Of a DNA stretch of 64,000 nucleotides, positions 38,942 through 47,601 are shown one piece after another (within the stretch, counting starts at the first letter, position 1; every line of letters starts with the position of its first letter). The notes beneath the pieces were generated by a model, which saw nothing but the letters and a program-made list of their open reading frames with translations, did not search any database and was not told where the DNA came from. The DNA is from Janthinobacterium lividum (GTDB taxonomy: Bacteria > Pseudomonadota > Gammaproteobacteria > Burkholderiales > Burkholderiaceae_D). The stretch lies in assembly GCF_011601275.1 (NCBI RefSeq), contig NZ_JAAOLY010000002.1, positions 124,001 through 188,000 on the forward strand, in the 5' to 3' direction. The translations under genes were made by a program, and so were the position numbers.

Positions 38942-40993
38942 TTATTCGCGCTTCGAGACCAGGGTCAGAATATCGTAGCTGGCCACCAGTTCCTCGTTCT
39001 GGTTCGTCACCTGCACGTCCCACGCGACCACGCCCTGGCCCACGCCAAAAACGTCCTTGCGGTTGCGGTCGACCTTGCGCTTGCACGTCAGGCGGGCGCG
39101 GATGGTGTCGCCAATCGCCACCGGCGCGACGAAGCGCAGGTTGTCCAGGCCATAGTTGGCCAGCACGGGACCGACGCCAGGCGAAACGAACAGGCCGGCG
39201 GCGGCCGACAGCACGAAGTAGCCGTGGGCGATGCGCTTGCCGAACTGCGATTCCTTGGCCGCGATTTCGTCGAAGTGCATGTAGAAAAAGTCGCCCGAGA
39301 TGCCGCCGAAGGCGACGATGTCCGCTTCGCTGACGGTGCGGCGGTGCGTGAGCAGCGAGTCGCCCGTCTTCAAGTCCTCGAAGTGCTTGCGGAACGGGTG
39401 GATCGGGCTTTCATTGACATCCGCGCCGCGCACGTATTCGCCGGTGATGGCCGCCAGCATGGTCGGCGAACCTTGCACGGCCGCCCGTTGCAGATAGTGG
39501 CGCACGGCGCGCACGCCGCCCAATTCTTCGCCGCCGCCCGCGCGGCCAGGGCCGCCGTGCTTCAGTTGCGGCAGGGGCGAGCCATGGCCCGTCGAATCGA
39601 CGGAAGCCACGCGCTCGAGCACGTGCACGCGGCCATGCGTGGCCGCCACTTGCGGCACCACGCGCGCGGCGATCTTCGGATCGCGCGTCACCAGGGTGCT
39701 CACCAGGCTGCCCTTGCCGCGCGCGGCCAGGGCCAGCGCTTCGTCGATATCGTGGTAGCCCATCATGGTGCTGACAGGGCCGAACGCTTCGACGTCATGC
39801 ACGGCGTCGTTGCCGAAGGCGTCGCGGCACATCAGCAAGGTCGGCGAGAAGAAGCTGCCGTCCTGCGCGCCATCACCGAGCGGATTGAAACCGTCGGCCG
39901 CGCCGAATACCACTTCATTACCCTGCGACAGGGTGGCGACGCGCTCGGCCACGTCGTTCTGCTGCTCTTTCGAGGCCAGCGCGCCCATGCGCACGCCTTC
40001 GATGGACGGATCGCCCACCACCACCTTGGCCAGGCGCTCGCGCAGGCGCGTGCCGACGGCGTCCATCAGGTGCTCGGGCACGATGATGCGGCGAATCGCC
40101 GTGCACTTCTGGCCCGACTTGCCCGTCATCTCGCGCACGACTTCCTTGACGAACAGGTCGAATTCCACGTCGTCGGGCGTGACGTCCGGCGCCAGGATGG
40201 CGCAGTTGAGCGAATCGGCTTCGCCGTTGAAGGGCACTGACTGGCCGATCAGGTTGGGATTCGTGCGCAGCTTGGCGGCCGTCGCGGCCGATCCCGTAAA
40301 CGTGACGAAATCCTGGCCGTTCAGGCGGTCCAGCAAGTCGCCCGTGGAGCCGATCACCAGTTGCAGACTGCCGGCCGGCAGCAAGCCCGATTCGTGCATC
40401 ATGCGCACGACGGCCTGCGTCAGATAGCTCGTCGCCGTGGCCGGCTTGGCGATGCAGGGCATGGCCGCCAAAAAGCTGGGCGCGAATTTTTCCAGCAAAC
40501 CCCAGATGGGGAAGTTGAAGGCGTTGATATGCACGGCCAGGCCGCCGCGCGGCACCAGGATGTGCGTGCCGGCGAAACCGCCTTTTTTACCAAGCGCGAT
40601 GGCCGGGCCTTCGTGCAGCACGTTCGACGATGGCAGCTCGTTGCTGCCCATGCTGGCGTAGGCGAACAGGGTGCCCGTGCCACCTTCGATATCGACCCAG
40701 CTGTCGGCGCGCGTGGCGCCCGACAGGTGCGAGATCGCGTACAGCTCTTCCTTGCGTTCGACCAGGTACAGGGCCAGCGCCTTCAGGCGCGCGGCGCGCT
40801 GCTGGAAGTCGAGCGCCATCAGGCCCGGCACGCCCGTCTTGCGCGCATACGTAACGGCTTCGTCGAAGTCGATCTTTTCCGCATGCGTGTGATAGATGAC
40901 GCGGTTGTTCAAGGCGCTGTGCAGGGGCACGGCGGCGCTTTCGCCCAGCCAGCGGCCGGCGATCAGGCTTTGCAGGGTGGATATTTGAGCCAT
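38942..40993 (-). CDS. paaZ: Bifunctional oxepin-CoA hydrolase / 3-oxo-5,6-dehydrosuberyl-CoA semialdehyde dehydrogenase
   Basis: 683 residues (E. coli PaaZ is 681); ATG 40993 has GGAGA upstream. The N-terminal aldehyde dehydrogenase domain (about 1-530) shows [20 protein letters not shown] and the catalytic Cys in [12 protein letters not shown]. The C-terminal MaoC-like hydratase domain (about 540-683) shows [20 protein letters not shown] and [14 protein letters not shown]. It opens the oxepin ring of the phenylacetate intermediate and oxidises the resulting aldehyde. Last gene of the leftward cluster, 95 bases after paaY, with a REP-like hairpin in the gap. Confidence 0.95.
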   Translation of the reverse strand: MAQISTLQSLIAGRWLGESAAVPLHSALNNRVIYHTHAEKIDFDEAVTYARKTGVPGLMALDFQQRAARLKALALYLVERKEELYAISHLSGATRADSWVDIEGGTGTLFAYASMGSNELPSSNVLHEGPAIALGKKGGFAGTHILVPRGGLAVHINAFNFPIWGLLEKFAPSFLAAMPCIAKPATATSYLTQAVVRMMHESGLLPAGSLQLVIGSTGDLLDRLNGQDFVTFTGSAATAAKLRTNPNLIGQSVPFNGEADSLNCAILAPDVTPDDVEFDLFVKEVVREMTGKSGQKCTAIRRIIVPEHLMDAVGTRLRERLAKVVVGDPSIEGVRMGALASKEQQNDVAERVATLSQGNEVVFGAADGFNPLGDGAQDGSFFSPTLLMCRDAFGNDAVHDVEAFGPVSTMMGYHDIDEALALAARGKGSLVSTLVTRDPKIAARVVPQVAATHGRVHVLERVASVDSTGHGSPLPQLKHGGPGRAGGGEELGGVRAVRHYLQRAAVQGSPTMLAAITGEYVRGADVNESPIHPFRKHFEDLKTGDSLLTHRRTVSEADIVAFGGISGDFFYMHFDEIAAKESQFGKRIAHGYFVLSAAAGLFVSPGVGPVLANYGLDNLRFVAPVAIGDTIRARLTCKRKVDRNRKDVFGVGQGVVAWDVQVTNQNEELVASYDILTLVSKRE

Positions 40994-41037
40994 GTGGTTT
41001 CTCCGTAAAACGAGGGTGTGGTGATGTTGGTGGTAGT

Positions 41038-41073
41038 GTCGGATTACGCGGGGCGCTGCCCCGCTAATCCGAC
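41038..41073. repeat. REP-like hairpin GTCGGATTA...TAATCCGAC
   Basis: Outer arms GTCGGATTA (41038-41046) and TAATCCGAC (41065-41073) enclose inner arms GCGGGGC and GCCCCGC, giving a nearly continuous 16-bp stem with one bulged C. It lies between paaY and paaZ and shares its outer arms with the hairpin at 35225-35250, so it is probably a dispersed genomic element. Confidence 0.7.
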
Positions 41074-41088
41074 CTACGCCCATATTGC

Positions 41089-41703
41089 TTACTGCGCCGC
41101 TGCGTTCTTGTGCAGGTGCAGCGGCAAGGCGGATTCGAAATTCAGGCGCTGGCGGTTCGCCTCGACTTCAGTCAGGGCTTCCACTTCGCGCATCGTCTGC
41201 ATCGAGCGCACGGCCAGTTCGTGGTACTGGTCCGTGCCCGAGCTTTTCCATTTGATTTCATCATCGGTCAGCGCGCGGATGATCTTGGCGGGCGTGCCGA
41301 CGACCATGCTGCGCGGCGCGACGATCATGCCTGCCTTGACGAAACTCATGGCGGCGACGATGGATTCCTCGCCGATGACGGCGTTGTCCATCACCACGGC
41401 ATTCATGCCGACGAGCGCATTGCGGCCGATGCGGCAGCCGTGCAGCACGGCCCCGTGGCCGATATGGCCGTCGACTTCGACCACCGTGTCGCAGCCGGGA
41501 AAACCGTGCATGACGCAGGTATCCTGCAGGTTCGCCCCCTCTTCCAGGATCAGTCGGCCGAAGTCGCCCCGGATCGAGGCCAGGGGACCGATATAGCAGC
41601 GCGGACCGACGATCACGTCGCCGATCAGCACGGCCGACGGGTGCACGTAGGCGCTGGGGTGGACGACGGGGGTGACGCCGTTGATTTCGTAGACTTTGAC
41701 CAT
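41089..41703 (-). CDS. paaY: PaaY hexapeptide-repeat protein (thioesterase / gamma-carbonic anhydrase-like)
   Basis: 204 residues; ATG 41703 has AAGGAG just upstream. Left-handed beta-helix repeats run through the first 150 residues ([20 protein letters not shown], then [20 protein letters not shown]). Metal-binding His residues are in CVMHGFP and DGHIGHG. PaaY is a thioesterase that rescues the paa pathway from dead-end CoA esters. It starts 9 bases after livF and precedes paaZ. Confidence 0.92.
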   Translation of the reverse strand: MVKVYEINGVTPVVHPSAYVHPSAVLIGDVIVGPRCYIGPLASIRGDFGRLILEEGANLQDTCVMHGFPGCDTVVEVDGHIGHGAVLHGCRIGRNALVGMNAVVMDNAVIGEESIVAAMSFVKAGMIVAPRSMVVGTPAKIIRALTDDEIKWKSSGTDQYHELAVRSMQTMREVEALTEVEANRQRLNFESALPLHLHKNAAAQ

Positions 41704-41712
41704 ACAGACTCC

Positions 41713-42447
41713 TTACATGCCCAGATAGGCGCTTTGTACCTGCTCGTTATGCAGCAATTCGGGACCGGGGCCGGACAAGGTGATGGCGCCCGTCTCGATC
41801 ACGTAGCCCACGTCGGCGATCGACAGGGCCGCATGGGCGTTCTGCTCGACGAGGAAGATGGTGATGCCCTGGTCGCGCAGTTCGGCCACGATGCGGAAGA
41901 TTTCCGCGATCAGCAAAGGCGCCAGGCCCATGCTCGGTTCGTCGAGCAGCAGCAGTTGCGGGCGGCCCATCAGCGCGCGCGCCATGGCCAGCATCTGCTG
42001 CTGTCCGCCAGATAGCGTCCCGGCCAGCAGCAAGCGCTTTTCCTTCAGGATCGGGAACAGGCCATACATGCGCTCCATGTCGCCCGCCACGTCCTGTGCG
42101 GGACGTGTAAACGCGCCCAGGCGCAGATTGTCTTCCACCGTCATGGGGCCGAACACTTGCCGCCCTTCCGGCACCTGGCAAATGCCGCTGCGCACGCGCT
42201 TGTCGGCGCTCATGCGGCTGACGTCCTGGCCGGCGAAAGCGATGCTGCCGGCGCTGACCGGCTGGACGCCGGAAATCGCCCGCAACAGGGTCGTCTTGCC
42301 GGCGCCATTCGCGCCCACCAGCGCCACCAACTGGCCCTGGCGTACCTGCAGGTCGATGCCGTGCAGGGCCTGGATGCGGCCGTAATGGCTGGTCAATCCC
42401 TGGATGTCGAGCACCAGCGGTGTCTGAGGTTTTTCCATCTTCATCAT
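41713..42447 (-). CDS. livF: Branched-chain-amino-acid-type ABC transporter ATPase (LivF family)
   Basis: 244 residues. Walker A GANGAGKTT, signature LSGGQQQMLAMARALMG, Walker B LLLLDEPSMGLAPLL and switch His in FLVEQNAHAAL. The start ATG 42447 overlaps the livG stop (ATGA). It pairs with the next ATPase to drive the LivHM-type permease. Placement inside the paa cluster suggests that the substrate is phenylacetate or another aromatic acid rather than leucine; this is inference. Confidence 0.92.
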   Translation of the reverse strand: MMKMEKPQTPLVLDIQGLTSHYGRIQALHGIDLQVRQGQLVALVGANGAGKTTLLRAISGVQPVSAGSIAFAGQDVSRMSADKRVRSGICQVPEGRQVFGPMTVEDNLRLGAFTRPAQDVAGDMERMYGLFPILKEKRLLLAGTLSGGQQQMLAMARALMGRPQLLLLDEPSMGLAPLLIAEIFRIVAELRDQGITIFLVEQNAHAALSIADVGYVIETGAITLSGPGPELLHNEQVQSAYLGM

Positions 42448-43199
42448 GCCGCCACTCCCAGGTATGCCGCCACCACGTCGGGATTCGCGCGCACTTCAGC
42501 GGCGGTCCCTTCGGCCAGCTTCTTGCCATAGTCGAGCACCAGGATATGGTCCGACAGATTCATCACCAGCTTCATGTCATGCTCGACCAGCACCACCGTC
42601 ACGCCCGATTGCGCCACCTTGCGGATCAGGGTTTCAATCTCGCCCGTCTCCGTGTGGTTCAAGCCCGCAGCCGGTTCATCGAGCAGCAGCACTTTCGGCT
42701 TGGCCGCCAGCGCGCGGGCGATTTCCAGGCGTTTCAAGGCGCCATACGACATCTGCCCCGCCTCGTCATCGATATGCCGGCCCACGCCGACAAACTCCAT
42801 CAGGCCCGCCGCCTCGTCGCGGCAGGCCGCATCCGCGCGGCGCACGGACGGCAAGCGCAGCATGGAGGCGAACAGGTTCTGGTTCAGGCGCAGATGCGCG
42901 CCCACCATCACGTTATCGATGGCCGTCATGTTCATGCACACCTGCAGGTTCTGGAAGGTGCGGCTCATGCCGCGCCGCGCCAGCGCATCGGGCGACATGG
43001 CGGCCACGTTCTCGCCATTGAGCAAAATTTCGCCCTTGGTCGGCGTGTAGACGCCGGTGATCAGGTTGAACAGGGTCGTCTTGCCGGCCCCGTTCGGCCC
43101 GATCACGGAGTGGATATTGCCTTCCTTGACCGTAAAACTGACGTCCTGCACCGCGTGCACGCCGCCGAAGCTCTTGCTCAGGTTGGTAATCGTCAGCAT
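42444..43199 (-). CDS. livG: Branched-chain-amino-acid-type ABC transporter ATPase (LivG family)
   Basis: 251 residues. Walker A GPNGAGKTTLFNLITG, signature region MSYGALKRLEIARALAAKP, Walker B LLLDEPAAGLNHTE and switch His VVLVEHDMKLV. FQNLQVCMNMTAIDNVMVGA and the C-terminal VVAAYLG are typical of LivG. It starts one base after the livM stop. Confidence 0.92.
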   Translation of the reverse strand: MLTITNLSKSFGGVHAVQDVSFTVKEGNIHSVIGPNGAGKTTLFNLITGVYTPTKGEILLNGENVAAMSPDALARRGMSRTFQNLQVCMNMTAIDNVMVGAHLRLNQNLFASMLRLPSVRRADAACRDEAAGLMEFVGVGRHIDDEAGQMSYGALKRLEIARALAAKPKVLLLDEPAAGLNHTETGEIETLIRKVAQSGVTVVLVEHDMKLVMNLSDHILVLDYGKKLAEGTAAEVRANPDVVAAYLGVAA

Positions 43200-43200
43200 C

Positions 43201-44184
43201 TCAGACCTCCTGTGCGGATTTGACGGGCGCCTTCGGAGTGGCGGCCCGCTTGCGCGAACGGCTGGCCAGGCTCGGTACCAGGCCCTTGGGCATGAAGATC
43301 ATGGTGGCCATCAGGATCACGCCAAACACCACCGTTTCCCAGCCTTCAAAGCTGGACAGCAGCTGCGGCAAGATCGTCAGCAGGGCCGCGCCGATGATGG
43401 AACCGAAGATCGACGCCATGCCGCCCACCACCACCATCGTCACCAGCTCGATCGAGTGGAAGAAACCGGCCAGGTTGGGCGTGATGAAACCGATGTAGTG
43501 GGCACTGATGCTGCCGGCGATGCTGGCAATGACGGCCGACAGCACGAACACGCGCACCTTGAAACGCGTCGTATCGACGCCGACGACGCGGGCCGCCACT
43601 TCCGAGCCGTGGATGGCTTGCAGCGCGCGCCCGACGGGCGAATCGATCAGGTTCAGCGCCAGCCACGTGACCAGCAACAGCAGTACGGCGCACACCAGGT
43701 ACCACGATTTTTCACCGGCGATGTCCAGGCCGGCGACACTGAAGGCGGAGACGCCGATGCCGTCCGGGCCACCCGTCCACTGCGTCTCGTTGTTGATGAC
43801 AATCGAGATGATGATGCCCAGGCCCAGGGTCGCCATGGCCAGCGTATGGCCTTTGAGTTTCAAGACCGGGCGCGCCAGCAGCAGCGCCAGCAGCCCCGTG
43901 GCGACAGCGCCGGCGGCCAGGGCGGCCAGCGGCGGCCAGCCATAGTGCGTGGTCAGCACGGCCGACGCATACGCGCCCAGGCCATAGAAACCCGCGTGAC
44001 CGAGGCTGATCTGGCCCGTGTAGCCCATCAGGAGATTGAGGCCGATGACGACGATGGCGTTCAGGGCAATGCGGATCGCCACGTCATAGTAGAACGCATT
44101 CGTGAGGAACAGGGGCAGGATGGCCAGCACCAGGGCCAGTAATACCAGGCCGCCGTGGCGCGAGCGGGTAAAGAAATTCTTCAT
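43201..44184 (-). CDS. livM: Branched-chain-amino-acid-type ABC permease (LivM family)
   Basis: 327 residues with about nine membrane helices. Family landmarks: LNAIVVIGLNLLMGYTGQIS followed by LGHAGFYGLGAYASA, and GRALQAIHGSEVAARVVGVD with TTRFKVRVFVLSAVIASIAG. A basic C-terminal tail follows (SRSRKRAATPKAPVKSAQEV). It overlaps livH by 4 bases and precedes livG by one base. Confidence 0.93.
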   Translation of the reverse strand: MKNFFTRSRHGGLVLLALVLAILPLFLTNAFYYDVAIRIALNAIVVIGLNLLMGYTGQISLGHAGFYGLGAYASAVLTTHYGWPPLAALAAGAVATGLLALLLARPVLKLKGHTLAMATLGLGIIISIVINNETQWTGGPDGIGVSAFSVAGLDIAGEKSWYLVCAVLLLLVTWLALNLIDSPVGRALQAIHGSEVAARVVGVDTTRFKVRVFVLSAVIASIAGSISAHYIGFITPNLAGFFHSIELVTMVVVGGMASIFGSIIGAALLTILPQLLSSFEGWETVVFGVILMATMIFMPKGLVPSLASRSRKRAATPKAPVKSAQEV

Positions 44185-45059
44185 ACACGCTCCGAGTTTT
44201 TGGCGCCAAACAAGCCTTGCGGCAGGAAGAACAGGATCAGCAGGATCAGCACGAAAGGCACCGCGTCTTTATACGCCGAAGAGATGTAGCCGGCAGTCAT
44301 GGCTTCGGCGATGCCGAGGATCAGGCCACCGGCAATCGCACCCGCGCCGCCACCGAGACCACCGAGGACGGCGGCGACAAAGCCTTTCAGGCCCAGCATG
44401 ATGCCCGCGTCGTAGGACGTGTAAGTGATCGGTGCAACGAGGATGCCGCCCGCAGCACCCAGCAGGGCCGACAGGCCGAACGAGAACAGCAGCACCTTGC
44501 GCGTGTTGATGCCCACCAGTTGCGCGGCCAGCTTGTTGTGCGACGTGGCCAGCATGGCCTTGCCCATCAGGGTGCGGCCGAAGAACCAGCCCAGCACCAG
44601 CACGATGACGACCGTCACGCCCAGCACCCACAGGCTTTGCGGCAGCAGGCTGGCGCCCAAAAAATCGATCGGCGCATCGCCGGAAAACGCCGGCAGCGAG
44701 TGCGTATCCTTGCCCAGCCAGATTTGCACGAGGCCGCGCAGCACGAGCGAGGCGCCGATGGTGATGATCAGCAGCGTGATGACCTGCGCGTTCTGCGCCG
44801 GCTCGATCACGGTTTTTTCCATCAGCAGGCCAACGAGGCCGGTGGCGATGACGGCCAGAATGATGGCCAGCGGCAGCGGCACGCCGGCGGCCGACATCAC
44901 GGCGGCCAGCATCCCGCCCAGCATGATGAATTCGCCTTGGGCGAAGTTGATCACGCCGCTGGTGTTGTAGATGATGGTAAAGCCCAGCGCAGCCAGCGCA
45001 TAGGCGGAACCGACCGTCATCCCGGAATACAGAAATTGTAGAAATTGTGCGACTTCCAT
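44181..45059 (-). CDS. livH: Branched-chain-amino-acid-type ABC permease (LivH family)
   Basis: 292 residues, about eight membrane helices. Landmarks: AALGFTIIYNTSGVINFAQG with EFIMLGGMLAA, ATSHNKLAAQLVGINTRKVL and GLKGFVAAVLGGLGGGAGAI. It follows the binding-protein gene after an 83-base gap that contains a strong hairpin, and is coupled to livM by an ATGA overlap. Confidence 0.93.
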   Translation of the reverse strand: MEVAQFLQFLYSGMTVGSAYALAALGFTIIYNTSGVINFAQGEFIMLGGMLAAVMSAAGVPLPLAIILAVIATGLVGLLMEKTVIEPAQNAQVITLLIITIGASLVLRGLVQIWLGKDTHSLPAFSGDAPIDFLGASLLPQSLWVLGVTVVIVLVLGWFFGRTLMGKAMLATSHNKLAAQLVGINTRKVLLFSFGLSALLGAAGGILVAPITYTSYDAGIMLGLKGFVAAVLGGLGGGAGAIAGGLILGIAEAMTAGYISSAYKDAVPFVLILLILFFLPQGLFGAKNSERV

Positions 45060-45071
45060 GGTGTCTCCAAT

Positions 45072-45143
45072 ATGTTCGGCTACGCGCGGGCCGCCTCGAG
45101 GGCGGCCTCGCGCAGGTACTCTGGCTTACCGTATTTCGAACAT
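45072..45143. repeat. Intercistronic inverted repeats between binding-protein and permease genes
   Basis: GGCCGCC (45089-45095) pairs with GGCGGCC (45101-45107), and outer arms ATGTTCG (45072-45078) and CGAACAT (45137-45143) bracket the gap. Hairpins in this position, as in malE-malF, commonly stabilise the upstream binding-protein mRNA or reduce read-through into the permease genes. Confidence 0.55.
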
Positions 45144-46294
45144 CATTTCGACAATTGCCATTCGCCGTTCTTCACTTCCACCATGCGGAACGCCGACAGG
45201 TCCAGGCCCATGTGGTCTTTGGCCGACATGTTGAACACGCCCGTCGTGCCGACAAAGCCCTTGGTCGATTCCAGCGCCGCGCGCACTTTTTCGCGGTCCG
45301 TGCCGCCGGCGCGTTTGATGGCGTCGACGGACAGATTCAGGGCGTCGAGCGCATAGCCGCCAAAGGTCGACGGATCGATCTTGTAGCGGTCTTTGTACGT
45401 CTTGTCGTAGCCGACGACGACGGCCTTCTGTGCGTCGCTGTCTGGCAGCATGGCGCCGATCAAGAGGGCCGGCGTTGGCAGACGCACGCCTTCGGCGGAC
45501 TTGCCCGACAGTTTCAGATACTCGTCCGACGCCACGCCATGCGATTGGTACAGCGGCAGCGCGGCCATGCCCAGTTGGCCATAGTTCTTGGTCACGACGG
45601 CCGGACCCTGGCCCAGGCCGAAGACGAAGACGGCTTGCACACCCTTGGTGTTCTTGATGCGGGTCAGCTGCGCCGTGATGTCCGTATCTTTCGGGCCATA
45701 GGTTTCATCGGCCACCAGGGTGATGCCGTATTTCGAGGCGACGATTTGCGATTCCTTGCGGCCCGAGGCGCCAAAGCCGCTCGTTTCCGACAGCAGGCCC
45801 ACCTTGCTGATGCCGCGCTTCTTCATGTCCTCGAACACCTTCTCGGCCGCCATGCGGTCCGTATGCGGCGTCTTGAAGACCCATTTCTTGACCGGATCGA
45901 TGATCACCACGGCGCCAGCCAGCGAAATGAACGGCATGCTGGCGCGTTCCACCAGCGGCGCCATCGCCATCGTCGCACCCGTGGTCGTGCCGCCGATCAG
46001 CACGTCGACCTTGTCGGACTCGATTAAACGCTTGGTAAAACCGTTGGCCTTGGCCGCATCGCTGCCATCGTCGTAATGCACGAGTTCCAGCTTGCGTCCC
46101 AGGACACCGCCGGCCGCGTTGATCTTCTCGATGTACAGCTGCAGGGTTTTCAGTTCCGGGTCGCCCAGGAAGGCGGCCGGTCCCGTGACGGACAGCACGG
46201 AACCGATCTTGATGTTCTCGGCCGCATACGCGCCCGCGGCGGACATGGCCAGTACGCCGGCGATCAGGGTTTTCTTGAAGATATTGGCAATCAT
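45143..46294 (-). CDS. ABC transporter periplasmic binding protein (LivK / Peripla_BP_6 type)
   Basis: 383 residues from ATG 46294 (GGAG six bases upstream; the frame also has a GTG at 46306). Signal peptide IANIFKKTLIAGVLAMSAAG ending AYAAE, then IKIGSVLSVTGPAAFLGDPE, LGRKLELVHYDDGSDAAKAN, VDVLIGGTTTGATMAMAPLV and FVTKNY-like later strands. This is the two-lobe fold that binds branched amino acids, amides or aromatic acids. Flanked by paaJ and the Liv-type permeases, it probably recognises an aromatic acid such as phenylacetate (inference). Confidence 0.92.
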   Translation of the reverse strand: MIANIFKKTLIAGVLAMSAAGAYAAENIKIGSVLSVTGPAAFLGDPELKTLQLYIEKINAAGGVLGRKLELVHYDDGSDAAKANGFTKRLIESDKVDVLIGGTTTGATMAMAPLVERASMPFISLAGAVVIIDPVKKWVFKTPHTDRMAAEKVFEDMKKRGISKVGLLSETSGFGASGRKESQIVASKYGITLVADETYGPKDTDITAQLTRIKNTKGVQAVFVFGLGQGPAVVTKNYGQLGMAALPLYQSHGVASDEYLKLSGKSAEGVRLPTPALLIGAMLPDSDAQKAVVVGYDKTYKDRYKIDPSTFGGYALDALNLSVDAIKRAGGTDREKVRAALESTKGFVGTTGVFNMSAKDHMGLDLSAFRMVEVKNGEWQLSK

Positions 46295-46373
46295 TATGGT
46301 CTCCACCAGGTTGGCACTACGGTCAATTATGGTCGGCGCTTTTTTACAAGCCTGCGCCTTTTTTTTTACTGTG

Positions 46374-47579
46374 TTATACGCGTTCGATCACGACGGCAAT
46401 CCCCTGTCCCACGCCGATACACATGGTGCACAGCGCATAGCGTCCGCCAGTGCGTTCCAGCTGATTCAGCGCGGCCATCACCAGGCGCGCACCCGATGCG
46501 CCCAGTGGGTGGCCGATGGCAATGGCGCCGCCATTCGGGTTCACGTGGGCCGCGTCGTCGGCCAGCCCCAGGTCGCGCGTGACGGCCAGGGCCTGCGCCG
46601 CAAACGCCTCATTGAGCTCGATGACGTCCATCTGATCGATGCTCAATCCCGTTTGCGCCAGCACCTTGCGCGACGCGGGCGAAGGGCCAAAGCCCATGAT
46701 GCGCGGCGCCAGGCCGGCCGTGGCCATGCCCAGCACTTTTGCGCGCGGCGTCAGCTTGTATTTGTCCAAGGCGGCGGCGGACGCCAGCAAAATCGCGCAG
46801 GCGCCGTCGTTCAAGCCCGAAGCATTGCCGGCCGTGACGGTGCCATCCGGCTTGACCACGCCCTTGAGCTTTGCCAGCATCTCGATCGACGTATCCGGGC
46901 GCGGATGTTCATCGCTGGTGACCATCTTCGGGTCGCCCTTTTTTTGCGGTACGGCGACGGGCACGATTTCGCGCTCGAATACGCCGGCAGCATGGGCGGC
47001 GGCCCAGCGCTGCTGGCTGCGCAAGGCCAGGGCATCCTGGTCGGCGCGGCTGATGCCGAACTCCACGGCCACGTTTTCCGCCGTTTCCGGCATGGTGTCG
47101 ATGCCGTACTGCGTCTTCATCTTGCCGTTCACGAAGCGCCAGCCCAGGGTCGTGTCTTCGATCTTAGCCGCGCGCGAAAATGCGCTGTCGGCCTTGCCCA
47201 TCACGAAAGGCGCGCGCGTCATGCTTTCCACGCCGCCGGCGATGATCAGTTCCGCCTCGCCCGCCTTGATGGAACGGGCAGCCATGCCGACCGCGTCCAG
47301 GCTGGAGCCGCACAGGCGGTTGATGGTATTGGCCGGTACGGCCGCAGGCAAGCCGGCCAGCAGCGCGGCCATGCGGCCCACGTTGCGGTTGTCTTCGCCC
47401 GCCTGGTTGGCGCAGCCGTAGAACACGTCGTCGATGGCGGACCAGTCGACAGACGGGTTGCGGGCGATCAGCGCGGCGATCGGCAGCGCGCCCAGGTCGT
47501 CCGCGCGCACGCTGGACAGCGCGCCGCCATAGCGGCCAAACGGAGTACGTACGGCGTCACAGATAAAGGCTTCGTTCAT
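46374..47579 (-). CDS. paaJ: 3-oxoadipyl-CoA / 3-oxo-5,6-dehydrosuberyl-CoA thiolase
   Basis: 401 residues. It performs both thiolytic steps of the phenylacetate pathway, releasing acetyl-CoA and finally succinyl-CoA. Thiolase landmarks: FICDAVRTPFGRYGGALSSV at the start, nucleophile Cys in NTINRLCGSSLDAVGMAARS, GGVESMTRAPFVMGK, IELNEAFAAQALAV, HVNPNGGAIAIGHPLGASGA and second Cys in ALCTMCIGVGQG. It starts 22 bases after the paaK stop. It is also close to PcaF, but the location decides the name. Confidence 0.93.
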   Translation of the reverse strand: MNEAFICDAVRTPFGRYGGALSSVRADDLGALPIAALIARNPSVDWSAIDDVFYGCANQAGEDNRNVGRMAALLAGLPAAVPANTINRLCGSSLDAVGMAARSIKAGEAELIIAGGVESMTRAPFVMGKADSAFSRAAKIEDTTLGWRFVNGKMKTQYGIDTMPETAENVAVEFGISRADQDALALRSQQRWAAAHAAGVFEREIVPVAVPQKKGDPKMVTSDEHPRPDTSIEMLAKLKGVVKPDGTVTAGNASGLNDGACAILLASAAALDKYKLTPRAKVLGMATAGLAPRIMGFGPSPASRKVLAQTGLSIDQMDVIELNEAFAAQALAVTRDLGLADDAAHVNPNGGAIAIGHPLGASGARLVMAALNQLERTGGRYALCTMCIGVGQGIAVVIERV

Positions 47580-47601
47580 GTTTGCTTCCTTGTTCTGGCT
47601 A

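Noticed and set aside
46335-46368. Plus-strand hairpin GGCGC...GCGCC followed by a T-run
   Set aside because: It looks like a rightward terminator, but no rightward gene ends there and the flanking genes are leftward; it is probably chance or part of the paaJ-binding-protein gap.
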